From assembly GCA_023435805.1 (NCBI GenBank), contig JAEZMC010000169.1:1-8129 (forward strand): 8,129 nt of DNA, in the 5' to 3' direction. The notes under the pieces were generated by a model that saw nothing but the letters and a program-made list of their open reading frames with translations, did no database searches and was not told where the DNA came from. Position numbers and translations under genes: made by a program. Each line of letters begins with the position of its first letter. Within the stretch, counting starts at the first letter, position 1. Shown here piece by piece: positions 1 to 5,536 of this stretch. This DNA comes from Bacillota bacterium (GTDB lineage: Bacteria > Bacillota > Clostridia > Acetivibrionales > DTU013).

Positions 1-701
1 CCACCATCCCGACCAAGAAGAGTCAGGTGTTCTCAACGGCGGCGGATGGACAGACCAGTGTTGAGGTCCACGTGCTGCAGGGCGAGAGGGAAATGGCCCA
101 GTACAACAAATCACTCGGTAGATTCCAGCTATCCGGCATTCCGCCGGCACCCAGGGGTGTTCCGCAGATCGAGGTTTCGTTTGACATCGACGCCAACGGT
201 ATCGTCCATGTTTCCGCTAAGGATCTCGGCACGGGAAATGAACAAAAAATAACCATTACGGCTTCCACCAACCTTTCCGATTCCGATATCGACAAGGCGG
301 TCAAAGAGGCAGAAAAGTTTGCGGCAGAGGACAAGAAGCGCAAGGAAGAGATCGAAGTGAGAAACAACGCCGATTCCATGGTCTATCAATCGGAAAAGAC
401 ATTGAAGGAGCTTGGTGACAAGCTTGGAAGCGATGATAAGTCCAGGATCGAAGGCGAAATTGGCAAAGTGAAGGAAGCGTTGAAGGGGACGGATACGGAT
501 CGGATCAAAACCGCCACAGAAGCCCTGACGCAAGCCTTCTATGACATATCTGCAAAAATATATCAACAGAATCCCGGTGCCCAGGGCGGGCCGAATCCGG
601 GAGCGGACTTCGGCGGCGGGCCGGGTCATGAAAATCCCGGAGCAGGGCAGGACAACGTATATGACGCGGATTATAAGGTAGTCGACGACGATAAGAAATA
701 A
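1..701 (+). CDS. dnaK: Chaperone protein DnaK (Hsp70), C-terminal part, 5' end outside the window
   Basis: This is the last 232 codons of the ATP-dependent cytosolic chaperone Hsp70, which binds exposed hydrophobic segments of unfolded proteins and is stimulated by DnaJ and GrpE. The reading frame is open from base 3 with no start. The visible part begins just inside the substrate-binding beta domain (TIPTKKSQVFSTAADGQ, then GRFQLSGIPPAPRGVPQIEV and AKDLGTGNEQKITI), continues into the helical lid rich in Lys and Glu (KKRKEEIEVRNNAD, roughly residues 115-190 of the fragment) and ends in a flexible Gly/Pro tail with three NPGA copies and the acidic terminus VVDDDKK. The nucleotide-binding domain lies upstream of the window. 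The AKDLGTG form matches Firmicutes DnaK as I recall it. dnaJ follows after a 132-bp gap with a terminator-like hairpin. An internal GTG at 27 is an ordinary Val codon, not a start. Confidence 0.98.
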   Translation, partial: TIPTKKSQVFSTAADGQTSVEVHVLQGEREMAQYNKSLGRFQLSGIPPAPRGVPQIEVSFDIDANGIVHVSAKDLGTGNEQKITITASTNLSDSDIDKAVKEAEKFAAEDKKRKEEIEVRNNADSMVYQSEKTLKELGDKLGSDDKSRIEGEIGKVKEALKGTDTDRIKTATEALTQAFYDISAKIYQQNPGAQGGPNPGADFGGGPGHENPGAGQDNVYDADYKVVDDDKK

Positions 702-734
702 CCGGTAACAACTACTCAGAAATAAGAGGCAATG

Positions 735-771
735 AAATAAGCCGAGGCTGAAAAACAGCTTTGGCTTATTT
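735..771 (+). terminator. Intrinsic terminator or attenuator between dnaK and dnaJ
   Basis: A 16-bp stem (735-750 with 756-771) pairs completely if two G-U pairs are allowed, and closes a five-A loop. The right arm ends in TTATTTT and the base sequence runs on into TTAAG, so a U-rich tail is present but partly inside the stem. The site lies 33 bp after the dnaK stop and 62 bp before the dnaJ start. Such a hairpin would lower dnaJ expression relative to dnaK, which fits the known excess of DnaK over DnaJ. It could alternatively act as a 3' stabilising structure after processing. Confidence 0.75.
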
Positions 772-789
772 TAAGTAATATGATAGAAT
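761..789 (+). promoter_or_regulatory. Possible sigma-A promoter for dnaJ
   Basis: TTGGCT (761-766, 4 of 6 to TTGACA) is followed after exactly 17 bp by TAGAAT (784-789, 5 of 6 to TATAAT). The predicted start would be near base 796, leaving a leader of about 38 nt before the TTG start of dnaJ. The -35 box lies inside the right arm of the preceding hairpin. The match is moderate in an AT-rich gap, so this is a candidate only. It would let dnaJ-prmA-rsmE be transcribed despite the terminator. Confidence 0.3.
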
Positions 790-833
790 AGTATGACGAA
801 TGCTTAATTAAACCGTGAATGGAGTGTTGAAGC

Positions 834-1979
834 TTGCCGCAGTCCAAGAGAGATTTTTATGAAGTATTGGGAGTATCAAAAGGTACTTCCGATGCCGATA
901 TAAAGAAGGCATATAGAAAACTGGCAAAGCAGTATCATCCGGATGTAAATCCGGATGATAAAGCGGCTGAAGCCAAATTCAAAGAAGTGAACGAAGCATA
1001 TGAGGTTCTGAGCGACCCGCAGAAAAAAGCAAGGTATGACCAGTTCGGGCATGCAGGGGTGGATCCGAATGGCTTCAGCGGAGCTGGTGCGGGATTCGGA
1101 GATTTTGATTTCGGAGGTATCGGGGATATTTTCGAGTCGTTCTTCGGCGGTTCGGGCTTCGGACGGTCTTCGAGAAGCCGTACGGGGCCGCAGAAGGGTG
1201 CGGATCTGAAATATGCCGTAGAGTTATCCTTCGAAGAGGCCGCTTTCGGCATGGAAAAGGAACTGACCATCAACAGGCACGAAGCCTGCGGGAAGTGCGG
1301 CGGTTCAGGCGCAAAAGCCGGTACGAGCCCTGCCACCTGCACCCAGTGTAACGGGACCGGTCAGATGCAATACAAGCAGAGTACACCCTTTGGGCAGTTT
1401 GTCAATGTGAAGACCTGTGACGCCTGTCACGGCGAAGGCAAAATCATAACCAATCCATGCCCTGCCTGCAGCGGTAAGGGACGGGTCAGGAAAACGGTCA
1501 AAATCAACCTGAATATACCGGCAGGAATTGACGACGGTCAGACCATGTCGTTAAGGGGAGAAGGCGATCCCGGTGCAAAGGGAGGCCCTGCGGGGGACCT
1601 GTTCGTCACGATCAGAGTGAAGCCTCATTCCCTCTTTAAACGGCAGGGGAACGATGTGGTATGCGATATGCCCATCACCTTCGTTCAGGCCGCGCTGGGC
1701 TCGGAGCTCGAGGTGCCCACTCTGGATGGAAAGGTGAAATACAATATACCTGAAGGAACACAGACGGGTTCCATTTTCAGATTGAAGGGAAAAGGGATAC
1801 CCTATCTGAGGGGAAGCGGCAGGGGCGACCAGTATGTCAAGGTAGAAATTGAAGTCCCAAAGAAGCTGAATGAAAAGCAAAAGGCGGCGCTGAAGGAATT
1901 TGCTGAAATCAGCGGAGATGATGTCCATGAACAACGCAAGGGCTTTTTTGATAAAATGAAGGATGCGCTCGGCATGTAG
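834..1979 (+). CDS. dnaJ: Chaperone protein DnaJ (Hsp40), TTG start
   Basis: Cytosolic co-chaperone that delivers unfolded clients to DnaK and stimulates its ATPase. The 381 residues show the full type I layout. The J domain is at about 7-70 with the HPD motif at 35-37. The Gly/Phe-rich region is at about 77-115. A zinc domain holds four CxxCxGxG-type repeats (Cys 152/155, 169/172, 195/198, 209/212). The C-terminal client-binding domains run from about 220 to 345. The start is TTG: an in-frame TGA lies two codons upstream (828-830) and no ATG or GTG precedes the conserved KRDFYEVLGV sequence. A GGAG-type ribosome binding site sits at 821-824. The length is normal for the family and no key residue is missing. 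It follows dnaK in the usual Firmicutes order and precedes prmA by 72 bp. Confidence 0.98.
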   Translation: MPQSKRDFYEVLGVSKGTSDADIKKAYRKLAKQYHPDVNPDDKAAEAKFKEVNEAYEVLSDPQKKARYDQFGHAGVDPNGFSGAGAGFGDFDFGGIGDIFESFFGGSGFGRSSRSRTGPQKGADLKYAVELSFEEAAFGMEKELTINRHEACGKCGGSGAKAGTSPATCTQCNGTGQMQYKQSTPFGQFVNVKTCDACHGEGKIITNPCPACSGKGRVRKTVKINLNIPAGIDDGQTMSLRGEGDPGAKGGPAGDLFVTIRVKPHSLFKRQGNDVVCDMPITFVQAALGSELEVPTLDGKVKYNIPEGTQTGSIFRLKGKGIPYLRGSGRGDQYVKVEIEVPKKLNEKQKAALKEFAEISGDDVHEQRKGFFDKMKDALGM

Positions 1980-1983
1980 CGGC

Positions 1984-2033
1984 ACAGCCATTCCTTTCCT
2001 CAGGGCGGTTTGAAGACTGGATAGGATGGCTGT
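1984..2033 (+). other. Long imperfect hairpin between dnaJ and prmA, no U-tract
   Basis: Bases 1984-1999 and 2019-2033 are inverted copies that form 14 base pairs with one bulged T (1991 or 1992) and one T-T mismatch, closing a 19-nt loop. No run of T follows (the next bases are TCAATT), so it does not look like a working intrinsic terminator. It ends six bases before the prmA ribosome binding site (GGAGG, 2040-2044). It may protect or process the dnaJ-prmA mRNA, or affect prmA translation. Function is inferred only from shape and position. Confidence 0.45.
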
Positions 2034-2051
2034 TCAATTGGAGGAAAACAG

Positions 2052-2996
2052 ATGAAATGGACCGAAGTATGCATAAAAACCACTGAAGAGGCCAGTGATG
2101 CGGTGTCGGAAATGCTGACATCCATTGGTGCGGGTGGTGTTGTAATAGAAGATCCGAATGAAATCAGAAGGCAGATCGAAAGTCCCGGATCCCTTGACTA
2201 TGCCGACCAGGCATTCATGGATTCACTGGGAACGGAAGTGACCGTCAAGGCCTACTTTAATCAGGAATCCACGCCGGAAGAGCTGGCGGTACTGATTAAG
2301 GAGAAGCTGCAGTTTATTTCCCGCTTTCTTGATGTAGGCAGGGGTTATAACGGCAGTACACAGGTGGACGACGAGGACTGGTCCACCGCCTGGAAAAAAT
2401 ACTACAAGCCTTTTCACATTTCAGACAGCGTGGTGATTAAGCCAAGCTGGGAGGAATATGCGCAGCAGGACGGAGAAATCGTCATTGAGCTGGATCCCGG
2501 GATGGCCTTCGGAACAGGCACCCACGAGACCACCAGGCTTTGTTCCAGGCTGCTGGAGCAATATGTCAGGAAGGGCGACACGGTTATAGATGTGGGCTGC
2601 GGTACAGGAATCCTTTCGATTATTGCGGTGAAGCTCGGTGCAAGCCATGCAGATGCGATCGATATAGATGAAGTGGCAGCCAGGGTAACAAAAGAAAATT
2701 GCAGCATCAACGGCGTCGAGGACGGCATTACCGTCAAAAAAGCTGTGCTTGCGGAGCTTGAGCCCCATAAGGCGGATATCGTGGTTGCCAACATTATAGC
2801 CGACGTAGTGATCGGTCTGGCCGATTTGGTGCCGGACTACCTGAAAAGCGGAGGAATTTTGCTCACGTCGGGAATCATCAGGGAAAGAAAGGATGACGTC
2901 GTCAAGGCCTACACGGAACGTGGCTTCCAGTTTGTTGAGCAGCTGGAAATGGGCGAATGGGTGGCGATTGTTTTTACATGTCCAGATTCTTTGTAG
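2052..2996 (+). CDS. prmA: Ribosomal protein L11 methyltransferase PrmA
   Basis: Transfers methyl groups from S-adenosylmethionine to ribosomal protein L11 (trimethylating several amino groups in E. coli). The 314 residues match the usual size of about 310 in Firmicutes. The N-terminal L11-recognition domain covers about 1-100. Then come the family signature EDWSTAWKKYYKP (108-120), the conserved GMAFGTGTHETT loop (150-161), SAM-binding motif I VIDVGCGTGILSI (178-190), an acidic motif II (DIDE, 204-207) and the VANIIADV segment (245-252) where the catalytic loop lies. The ATG has a clear GGAGG eight bases upstream. The gene follows dnaJ and its last 19 bp overlap rsmE, indicating cotranscription and probably translational coupling. 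Placement next to dnaJ is standard in Bacillus and Clostridia. Confidence 0.97.
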   Translation: MKWTEVCIKTTEEASDAVSEMLTSIGAGGVVIEDPNEIRRQIESPGSLDYADQAFMDSLGTEVTVKAYFNQESTPEELAVLIKEKLQFISRFLDVGRGYNGSTQVDDEDWSTAWKKYYKPFHISDSVVIKPSWEEYAQQDGEIVIELDPGMAFGTGTHETTRLCSRLLEQYVRKGDTVIDVGCGTGILSIIAVKLGASHADAIDIDEVAARVTKENCSINGVEDGITVKKAVLAELEPHKADIVVANIIADVVIGLADLVPDYLKSGGILLTSGIIRERKDDVVKAYTERGFQFVEQLEMGEWVAIVFTCPDSL

Positions 2997-3745
2997 ACCC
3001 CGGAGCTGTCCGTCCGGACACCGGAACCATTACGATAACGGGTGAGGATGTCAAACATATCCGGAACGTTCTGAGGAATGTACCCGGGGATGCGCTGATG
3101 CTTTCGGACTGTTCCGGGACCGATTATCATGTCACAATCGAACAGATGGAAAAAGACAGTATTCTGACAAGAATTGTATATTCGGAGGCAAATAAAACAG
3201 AGCCTCCTGTTAAAGTTACACTTTTTCAGGGTATACCTAAAGCGGACAAAATGGATCATATCATACAAAAATGCGTCGAACTCGGCGTTCATCGGATTGT
3301 TCCCGTCATCACGGCAAGGACGGTGGTCAGGTTTGAGAAAGAGCGGGATGCGGCAGCAAAGACCACGCGTTGGCAGCGAATAGCCCTGGAGGCTGCAAAG
3401 CAGTGTGACAGGGGAAGCATACCGATGGTGGAGGAGCCCGTCCGTTTTAACCAGGCGCTCAAGCTGGCTGAAAGTTGCCTGCTCAGGCTGTTTCCTTATG
3501 AGGAGGAAACGACGGGAAATTTGAGGCAATATTTCATGGATGGCCAAAAGACAGGCACCGTAGACAATATTGCACTTTTTATCGGTCCTGAAGGAGGGTT
3601 TGCGCCGGAGGAGACGGCTAAAGCCGCCGAGTGCGGTTTCATGTCCGTTACGCTTGGACCGAGGATACTGAGAACCGAAACCGCCGGGATGGCAGTTCTT
3701 GCCGTTATTATGTATGAACTGGGTGATATGAATTGTCGTTTATAG
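2978..3745 (+). CDS. rsmE: 16S rRNA (uracil-1498-N3) methyltransferase RsmE
   Basis: SPOUT-class (trefoil-knot) enzyme that methylates N3 of U1498 in 16S rRNA using S-adenosylmethionine. With the ATG at 2978 the protein has 255 residues and begins MSRFFVDPG, which matches the usual start of the family (short N-terminal strand before a PUA-like domain). An in-frame ATG at 2957 would add seven residues without family resemblance and lies deeper in prmA, so I prefer 2978 although neither has a strong ribosome binding site. The PUA-like region covers about 1-70. The knot holds GIPKADKMDHIIQKCVELG (85-103), GPEGGF (203-208) and LGPRILRTETA (226-236), the SAM-binding and knot signatures. It overlaps prmA by 19 bp and appears to depend on readthrough translation from it. 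It is the last gene of the first cluster; no clear terminator follows. Confidence 0.96.
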   Translation: MSRFFVDPGAVRPDTGTITITGEDVKHIRNVLRNVPGDALMLSDCSGTDYHVTIEQMEKDSILTRIVYSEANKTEPPVKVTLFQGIPKADKMDHIIQKCVELGVHRIVPVITARTVVRFEKERDAAAKTTRWQRIALEAAKQCDRGSIPMVEEPVRFNQALKLAESCLLRLFPYEEETTGNLRQYFMDGQKTGTVDNIALFIGPEGGFAPEETAKAAECGFMSVTLGPRILRTETAGMAVLAVIMYELGDMNCRL

Positions 3746-3833
3746 AGGCTGATGCTTGCAGGTTGGAAGGCAGGAAAATCGGCGTAAACGCGAGAAAACC
3801 GTACTAAACATATAAAAAATAATGAAAACAGCC

Positions 3834-3861
3834 TTTCAATTGTCAGCGTTTATGTTATAAT
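3834..3861 (+). promoter_or_regulatory. Extended -10 promoter for the yicC-remA-rpoZ cluster
   Basis: TGTTATAAT at 3853-3861 is a perfect TGn-TATAAT extended -10 element for the main sigma factor. The best -35 is weak (TTTCAA at 3834-3839, spacing 16, or CTTTCA at 3833-3838, spacing 17), as is common when the -10 is extended. TTGTCA at 3840-3845 is only 10 bp away and cannot serve. The predicted start is near 3867-3869, giving an untranslated leader of about 98 nt. The site lies in the only large intergenic gap of the window. Confidence 0.65.
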
Positions 3862-3864
3862 GGA

Positions 3865-3897
3865 CGCAATGAATTAATACGGCATTGCCGCAATGAA
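3865..3897 (+). repeat. 9-bp direct repeat with competing short hairpins at the yicC transcription start
   Basis: CGCAATGAA occurs at 3865-3873 and again at 3889-3897, a spacing of 24 bp from start to start. Between them lies CATTGC (3883-3888), which can pair with GCAATG of the first copy (3866-3871), while its first five bases CATTG (3883-3887) can pair with CAATG of the second copy (3891-3895, three-base loop). The two pairings exclude each other. The first copy overlaps the predicted transcription start. It may be an operator, a leader structure or chance. Confidence 0.3.
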
Positions 3898-3966
3898 GCG
3901 TTCCATAAGCATACGGCGGCGGCTTGGATGCAAAAACCAAATGATTAGAGATGTTAAGAGGTACTT

Positions 3967-4845
3967 ATGATCAAGAGCATGACCGGCTTTGGCCGGGGTG
4001 AGTATGCACAGGACGGAAAAGAATTTACTGTGGAGATTAAAACAGTAAACCACAGGTATACCGACGTTTTTATTAAAATGCCCAGACAGATCGGATTTCT
4101 GGAGGAAAAAGTGCGTGAACTGGTTGGAAAGGCCATCTCCAGAGGCAAGATCGACGTGTTTATTACATACTATAATTACAGTGACGACTCCAAATGCGTA
4201 ACCTTTGATGAAGCGCTGGCAAAGACGTATATATCGGCAGTTGAAGCACTCAGAGACAAGTTCGGGCTGAAGGATGATATTTCAGTTTCGCTGATATCCA
4301 AATATCCTGATGTACTGAAGGTCGAGCAGGCGGAGGAAGACGAGGAAGTTCTCTGGTCCATGCTGAGGGTCGCGGTTGACAACGCACTGGCTTCTTTGGT
4401 GAAAATGAGGCAGAATGAGGGGGAGGGATTGAAAAATGTCCTCCTTGAACGGGCTACCTATATCGAAGGGGTGATCTCAGAAATTTCAAAGCGTGCGCCT
4501 GAGGTGCCAAGAGAGTATAAAATGAAGCTTGAGGCACGGATAAAGGACCTTCTGGAGCAGCAAACGTTTGACGAAAACAGGATCGTAACGGAGGTGGCGG
4601 TTTTTGCAGACCGCTGCAGTATAGATGAAGAGCTGGTGAGGCTGGCCAGCCATATCGGACAGGTGCGAGAAGCGCTTTCCATGAGCCAGCCCGTCGGCAG
4701 AAAGCTTGATTTTCTTATACAGGAAATGAACCGTGAGATTAACACCATCGGCTCAAAGGCAAATGATCTGACTATAACGAAGCATGTTGTTGAAATCAAA
4801 AGCGAAATCGAGAAGATCAGGGAACAGATTCAGAATATTGAATAA
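3967..4845 (+). CDS. yicC: YicC/YloC family endoribonuclease
   Basis: Member of the YicC family (YloC in B. subtilis), reported to be an endoribonuclease; in E. coli it is linked to decay of the small RNA RyhB. The physiological target in this organism is unknown. The 292 residues match the usual length. The N-terminal YicC-like domain starts with the signature MIKSMTGFGRGE and contains TVNHRYTDV (26-34). The C-terminal DUF1732 domain contains GRKLDFLIQEMNREINTIGS and ends in IREQIQNIE, identical to the end of E. coli YicC as I recall it. The middle is predicted to be helical and charged. AAGAGG at 3956-3961 serves as ribosome binding site. This is the first clear gene after the promoter at 3834-3861; remA follows after 47 bp, the conserved partner order in Firmicutes. 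Confidence 0.95.
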   Translation: MIKSMTGFGRGEYAQDGKEFTVEIKTVNHRYTDVFIKMPRQIGFLEEKVRELVGKAISRGKIDVFITYYNYSDDSKCVTFDEALAKTYISAVEALRDKFGLKDDISVSLISKYPDVLKVEQAEEDEEVLWSMLRVAVDNALASLVKMRQNEGEGLKNVLLERATYIEGVISEISKRAPEVPREYKMKLEARIKDLLEQQTFDENRIVTEVAVFADRCSIDEELVRLASHIGQVREALSMSQPVGRKLDFLIQEMNREINTIGSKANDLTITKHVVEIKSEIEKIREQIQNIE

Positions 4846-4892
4846 GTAAAAGGGGAATGATGTAACCCCGGGGATTAAAGGAGGATTCATTC

Positions 4893-5171
4893 ATGAAATT
4901 GATAAACATCGGCTTTGGCAACATTGTTTCAGCTAACAGGCTGGTAGCGATTGTCAGTCCAGAATCGGCACCGATAAAGAGGATCATTCAGGAAGCCAGA
5001 GACAGGGGAATGCTGATTGACGCCACCTATGGAAGAAGGACAAGAGCCGTTATCATTACCGACAGTGATCATATTATTCTTTCCGCCGTGCAGCCCGAAA
5101 CAGTAGCCCATAGATTGAATGCAAAGGACTCGGAGGTTGAGGAGGATACCCCGAATTTGGACGATGAATAG
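4893..5171 (+). CDS. remA: RemA-type DNA-binding regulator (DUF370)
   Basis: Small DNA-binding protein related to B. subtilis RemA, which forms ring-like oligomers, binds repeated sites upstream of biofilm matrix and osmoprotection genes and activates them. The 92 residues follow the family closely: INIGFGNIVSANR (4-16), SPESAPIKR (22-30), the loop DATYGRRTR (43-51) and SAVQPETVAHRL (64-75). Arg16, Arg48, Arg49 and Arg51 correspond to the basic residues around positions 18 and 50-53 of B. subtilis RemA (numbering shifted by two). The C-terminal tail is acidic (SEVEEDTPNLDDE). The start has a strong AAAGGAGG eight bases upstream. In most Firmicutes gmk follows directly; here rpoZ does, 30 bp later. 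Which genes it controls in this organism cannot be seen, and many Clostridia keep it regardless of biofilm lifestyle. Confidence 0.93.
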   Translation: MKLINIGFGNIVSANRLVAIVSPESAPIKRIIQEARDRGMLIDATYGRRTRAVIITDSDHIILSAVQPETVAHRLNAKDSEVEEDTPNLDDE

Positions 5172-5201
5172 TTGTTTATTACTTTACAGGAGGTTTTATA
5201 A

Positions 5202-5408
5202 ATGATCTATCCACCACTCAGTTCATTGTTGAACAAGGTTGACAGCAGATACACCCTTGTGGTCGCAACAGCCAAGAGAGCAAGGCAGCTGGCAGACGGC
5301 GCCCATAAGCTGACAAGATGCGTTTCAGAAAAACCGGTAACCGTAGCATTGAATGAAATCAATGAAGACAAGATTACATACATCAGGACAAAAAGCGGTA
5401 TAAAATAA
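5202..5408 (+). CDS. rpoZ: DNA-directed RNA polymerase subunit omega
   Basis: Omega is the smallest core subunit of RNA polymerase; it binds the C-terminal part of beta-prime and helps assembly. The 68 residues equal the usual Firmicutes length (67 in B. subtilis). Signatures seen are MIYPPLSSLL at the start, KVDSRYTLVVATAKRARQL (12-30) and a C-terminal segment with PVTVALNEINEDKITY (45-60). A strong AGGAGG (5188-5193) lies eight bases before the ATG. It sits 30 bp after remA and shares its transcript. Downstream, a 128-bp gap with hairpins and a terminator separates it from coaBC. No oddity in the protein itself. Confidence 0.95.
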   Translation: MIYPPLSSLLNKVDSRYTLVVATAKRARQLADGAHKLTRCVSEKPVTVALNEINEDKITYIRTKSGIK

Positions 5409-5413
5409 AGCTT

Positions 5414-5459
5414 TGGAATGAAAATGAACAGAATCGGCTGTAATATCATTCCATGATAT
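5414..5459 (+). repeat. Two mutually exclusive inverted repeats downstream of rpoZ
   Basis: TGGAATGA (5414-5421) and TCATTCCA (5446-5453) are perfect 8-bp inverted copies with a 24-nt loop. ATATCA (5443-5448) and TGATAT (5454-5459) form a second perfect 6-bp hairpin with a 5-nt loop that uses the same bases. Only one can form at a time. They lie between the rpoZ stop and the terminator before coaBC and could be part of a switch or of the rpoZ mRNA end; chance is possible. Confidence 0.35.
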
Positions 5460-5472
5460 GGTAAGGACAGTC

Positions 5473-5519
5473 ACAAGGCTAAGGTTCAAGGCATCTTTTA
5501 CCTTATCCTTGTTTTTTTT
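5473..5519 (+). terminator. Strong intrinsic terminator or attenuator directly before coaBC
   Basis: Bases 5473-5485 and 5500-5512 are inverted copies with 12 of 13 pairs (one C-T mismatch) around a 14-nt loop, followed by eight T (5512-5519). This is a textbook Rho-independent terminator. It ends only 7 bases before the coaBC ribosome binding region (AGGTGAT, 5527-5533) and 17 bases before its ATG, so no promoter fits after it. Either coaBC-glyS is expressed by partial readthrough or the hairpin is a regulated attenuator. An upstream GGTAAGG (5460-5466) could pair with CCTTATCC (5501-5508) with a one-base bulge and so compete with the terminator stem. Confidence 0.8.
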
Positions 5520-5536
5520 GGAAGGCAGGTGATAAA

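Noticed and set aside
702..833. CIRCE (HrcA operator) before dnaJ
   Set aside because: No TTAGCACTC/GAGTGCTAA pair is present in this gap; heat-shock operators would be expected upstream of the window.
2010..2038. TTGAAG-17 bp-TTCAAT as a promoter for prmA
   Set aside because: Both boxes match only 4 of 6, and transcription would begin at or after the ribosome binding site.
2957..2977. Upstream ATG that would extend RsmE by seven residues
   Set aside because: The added MGGDCFY does not resemble RsmE N-termini, while MSRFFVDPG from 2978 does and gives the usual length of about 255.
2909..3547. Minus-strand open frame of 212 codons opposite prmA end and rsmE
   Set aside because: Shadow of two conserved overlapping genes; no recognisable protein features.
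3785..3852. 7-bp inverted repeat TAAACGC/GCGTTTA around the yicC promoter
   Set aside because: Arms are short and 54 bp apart; this is within chance for a 221-bp gap.
4852..4873. GGGG/CCCC hairpin and CCCCGGGG palindrome between yicC and remA
   Set aside because: Only four base pairs, no U-tract, and the remA ribosome binding site stays free; too weak to call.
5418..5456. 12-codon leader peptide (MKMNRIGCNIIP) before coaBC
   Set aside because: No usable ribosome binding site, no run of a regulatory amino acid, and short ORFs of this size are expected by chance.
5409..5536. T-box or known riboswitch in front of coaBC-glyS
   Set aside because: I cannot find the conserved T-box antiterminator sequence or a specifier-loop layout, and the region is too short for a standard T-box.
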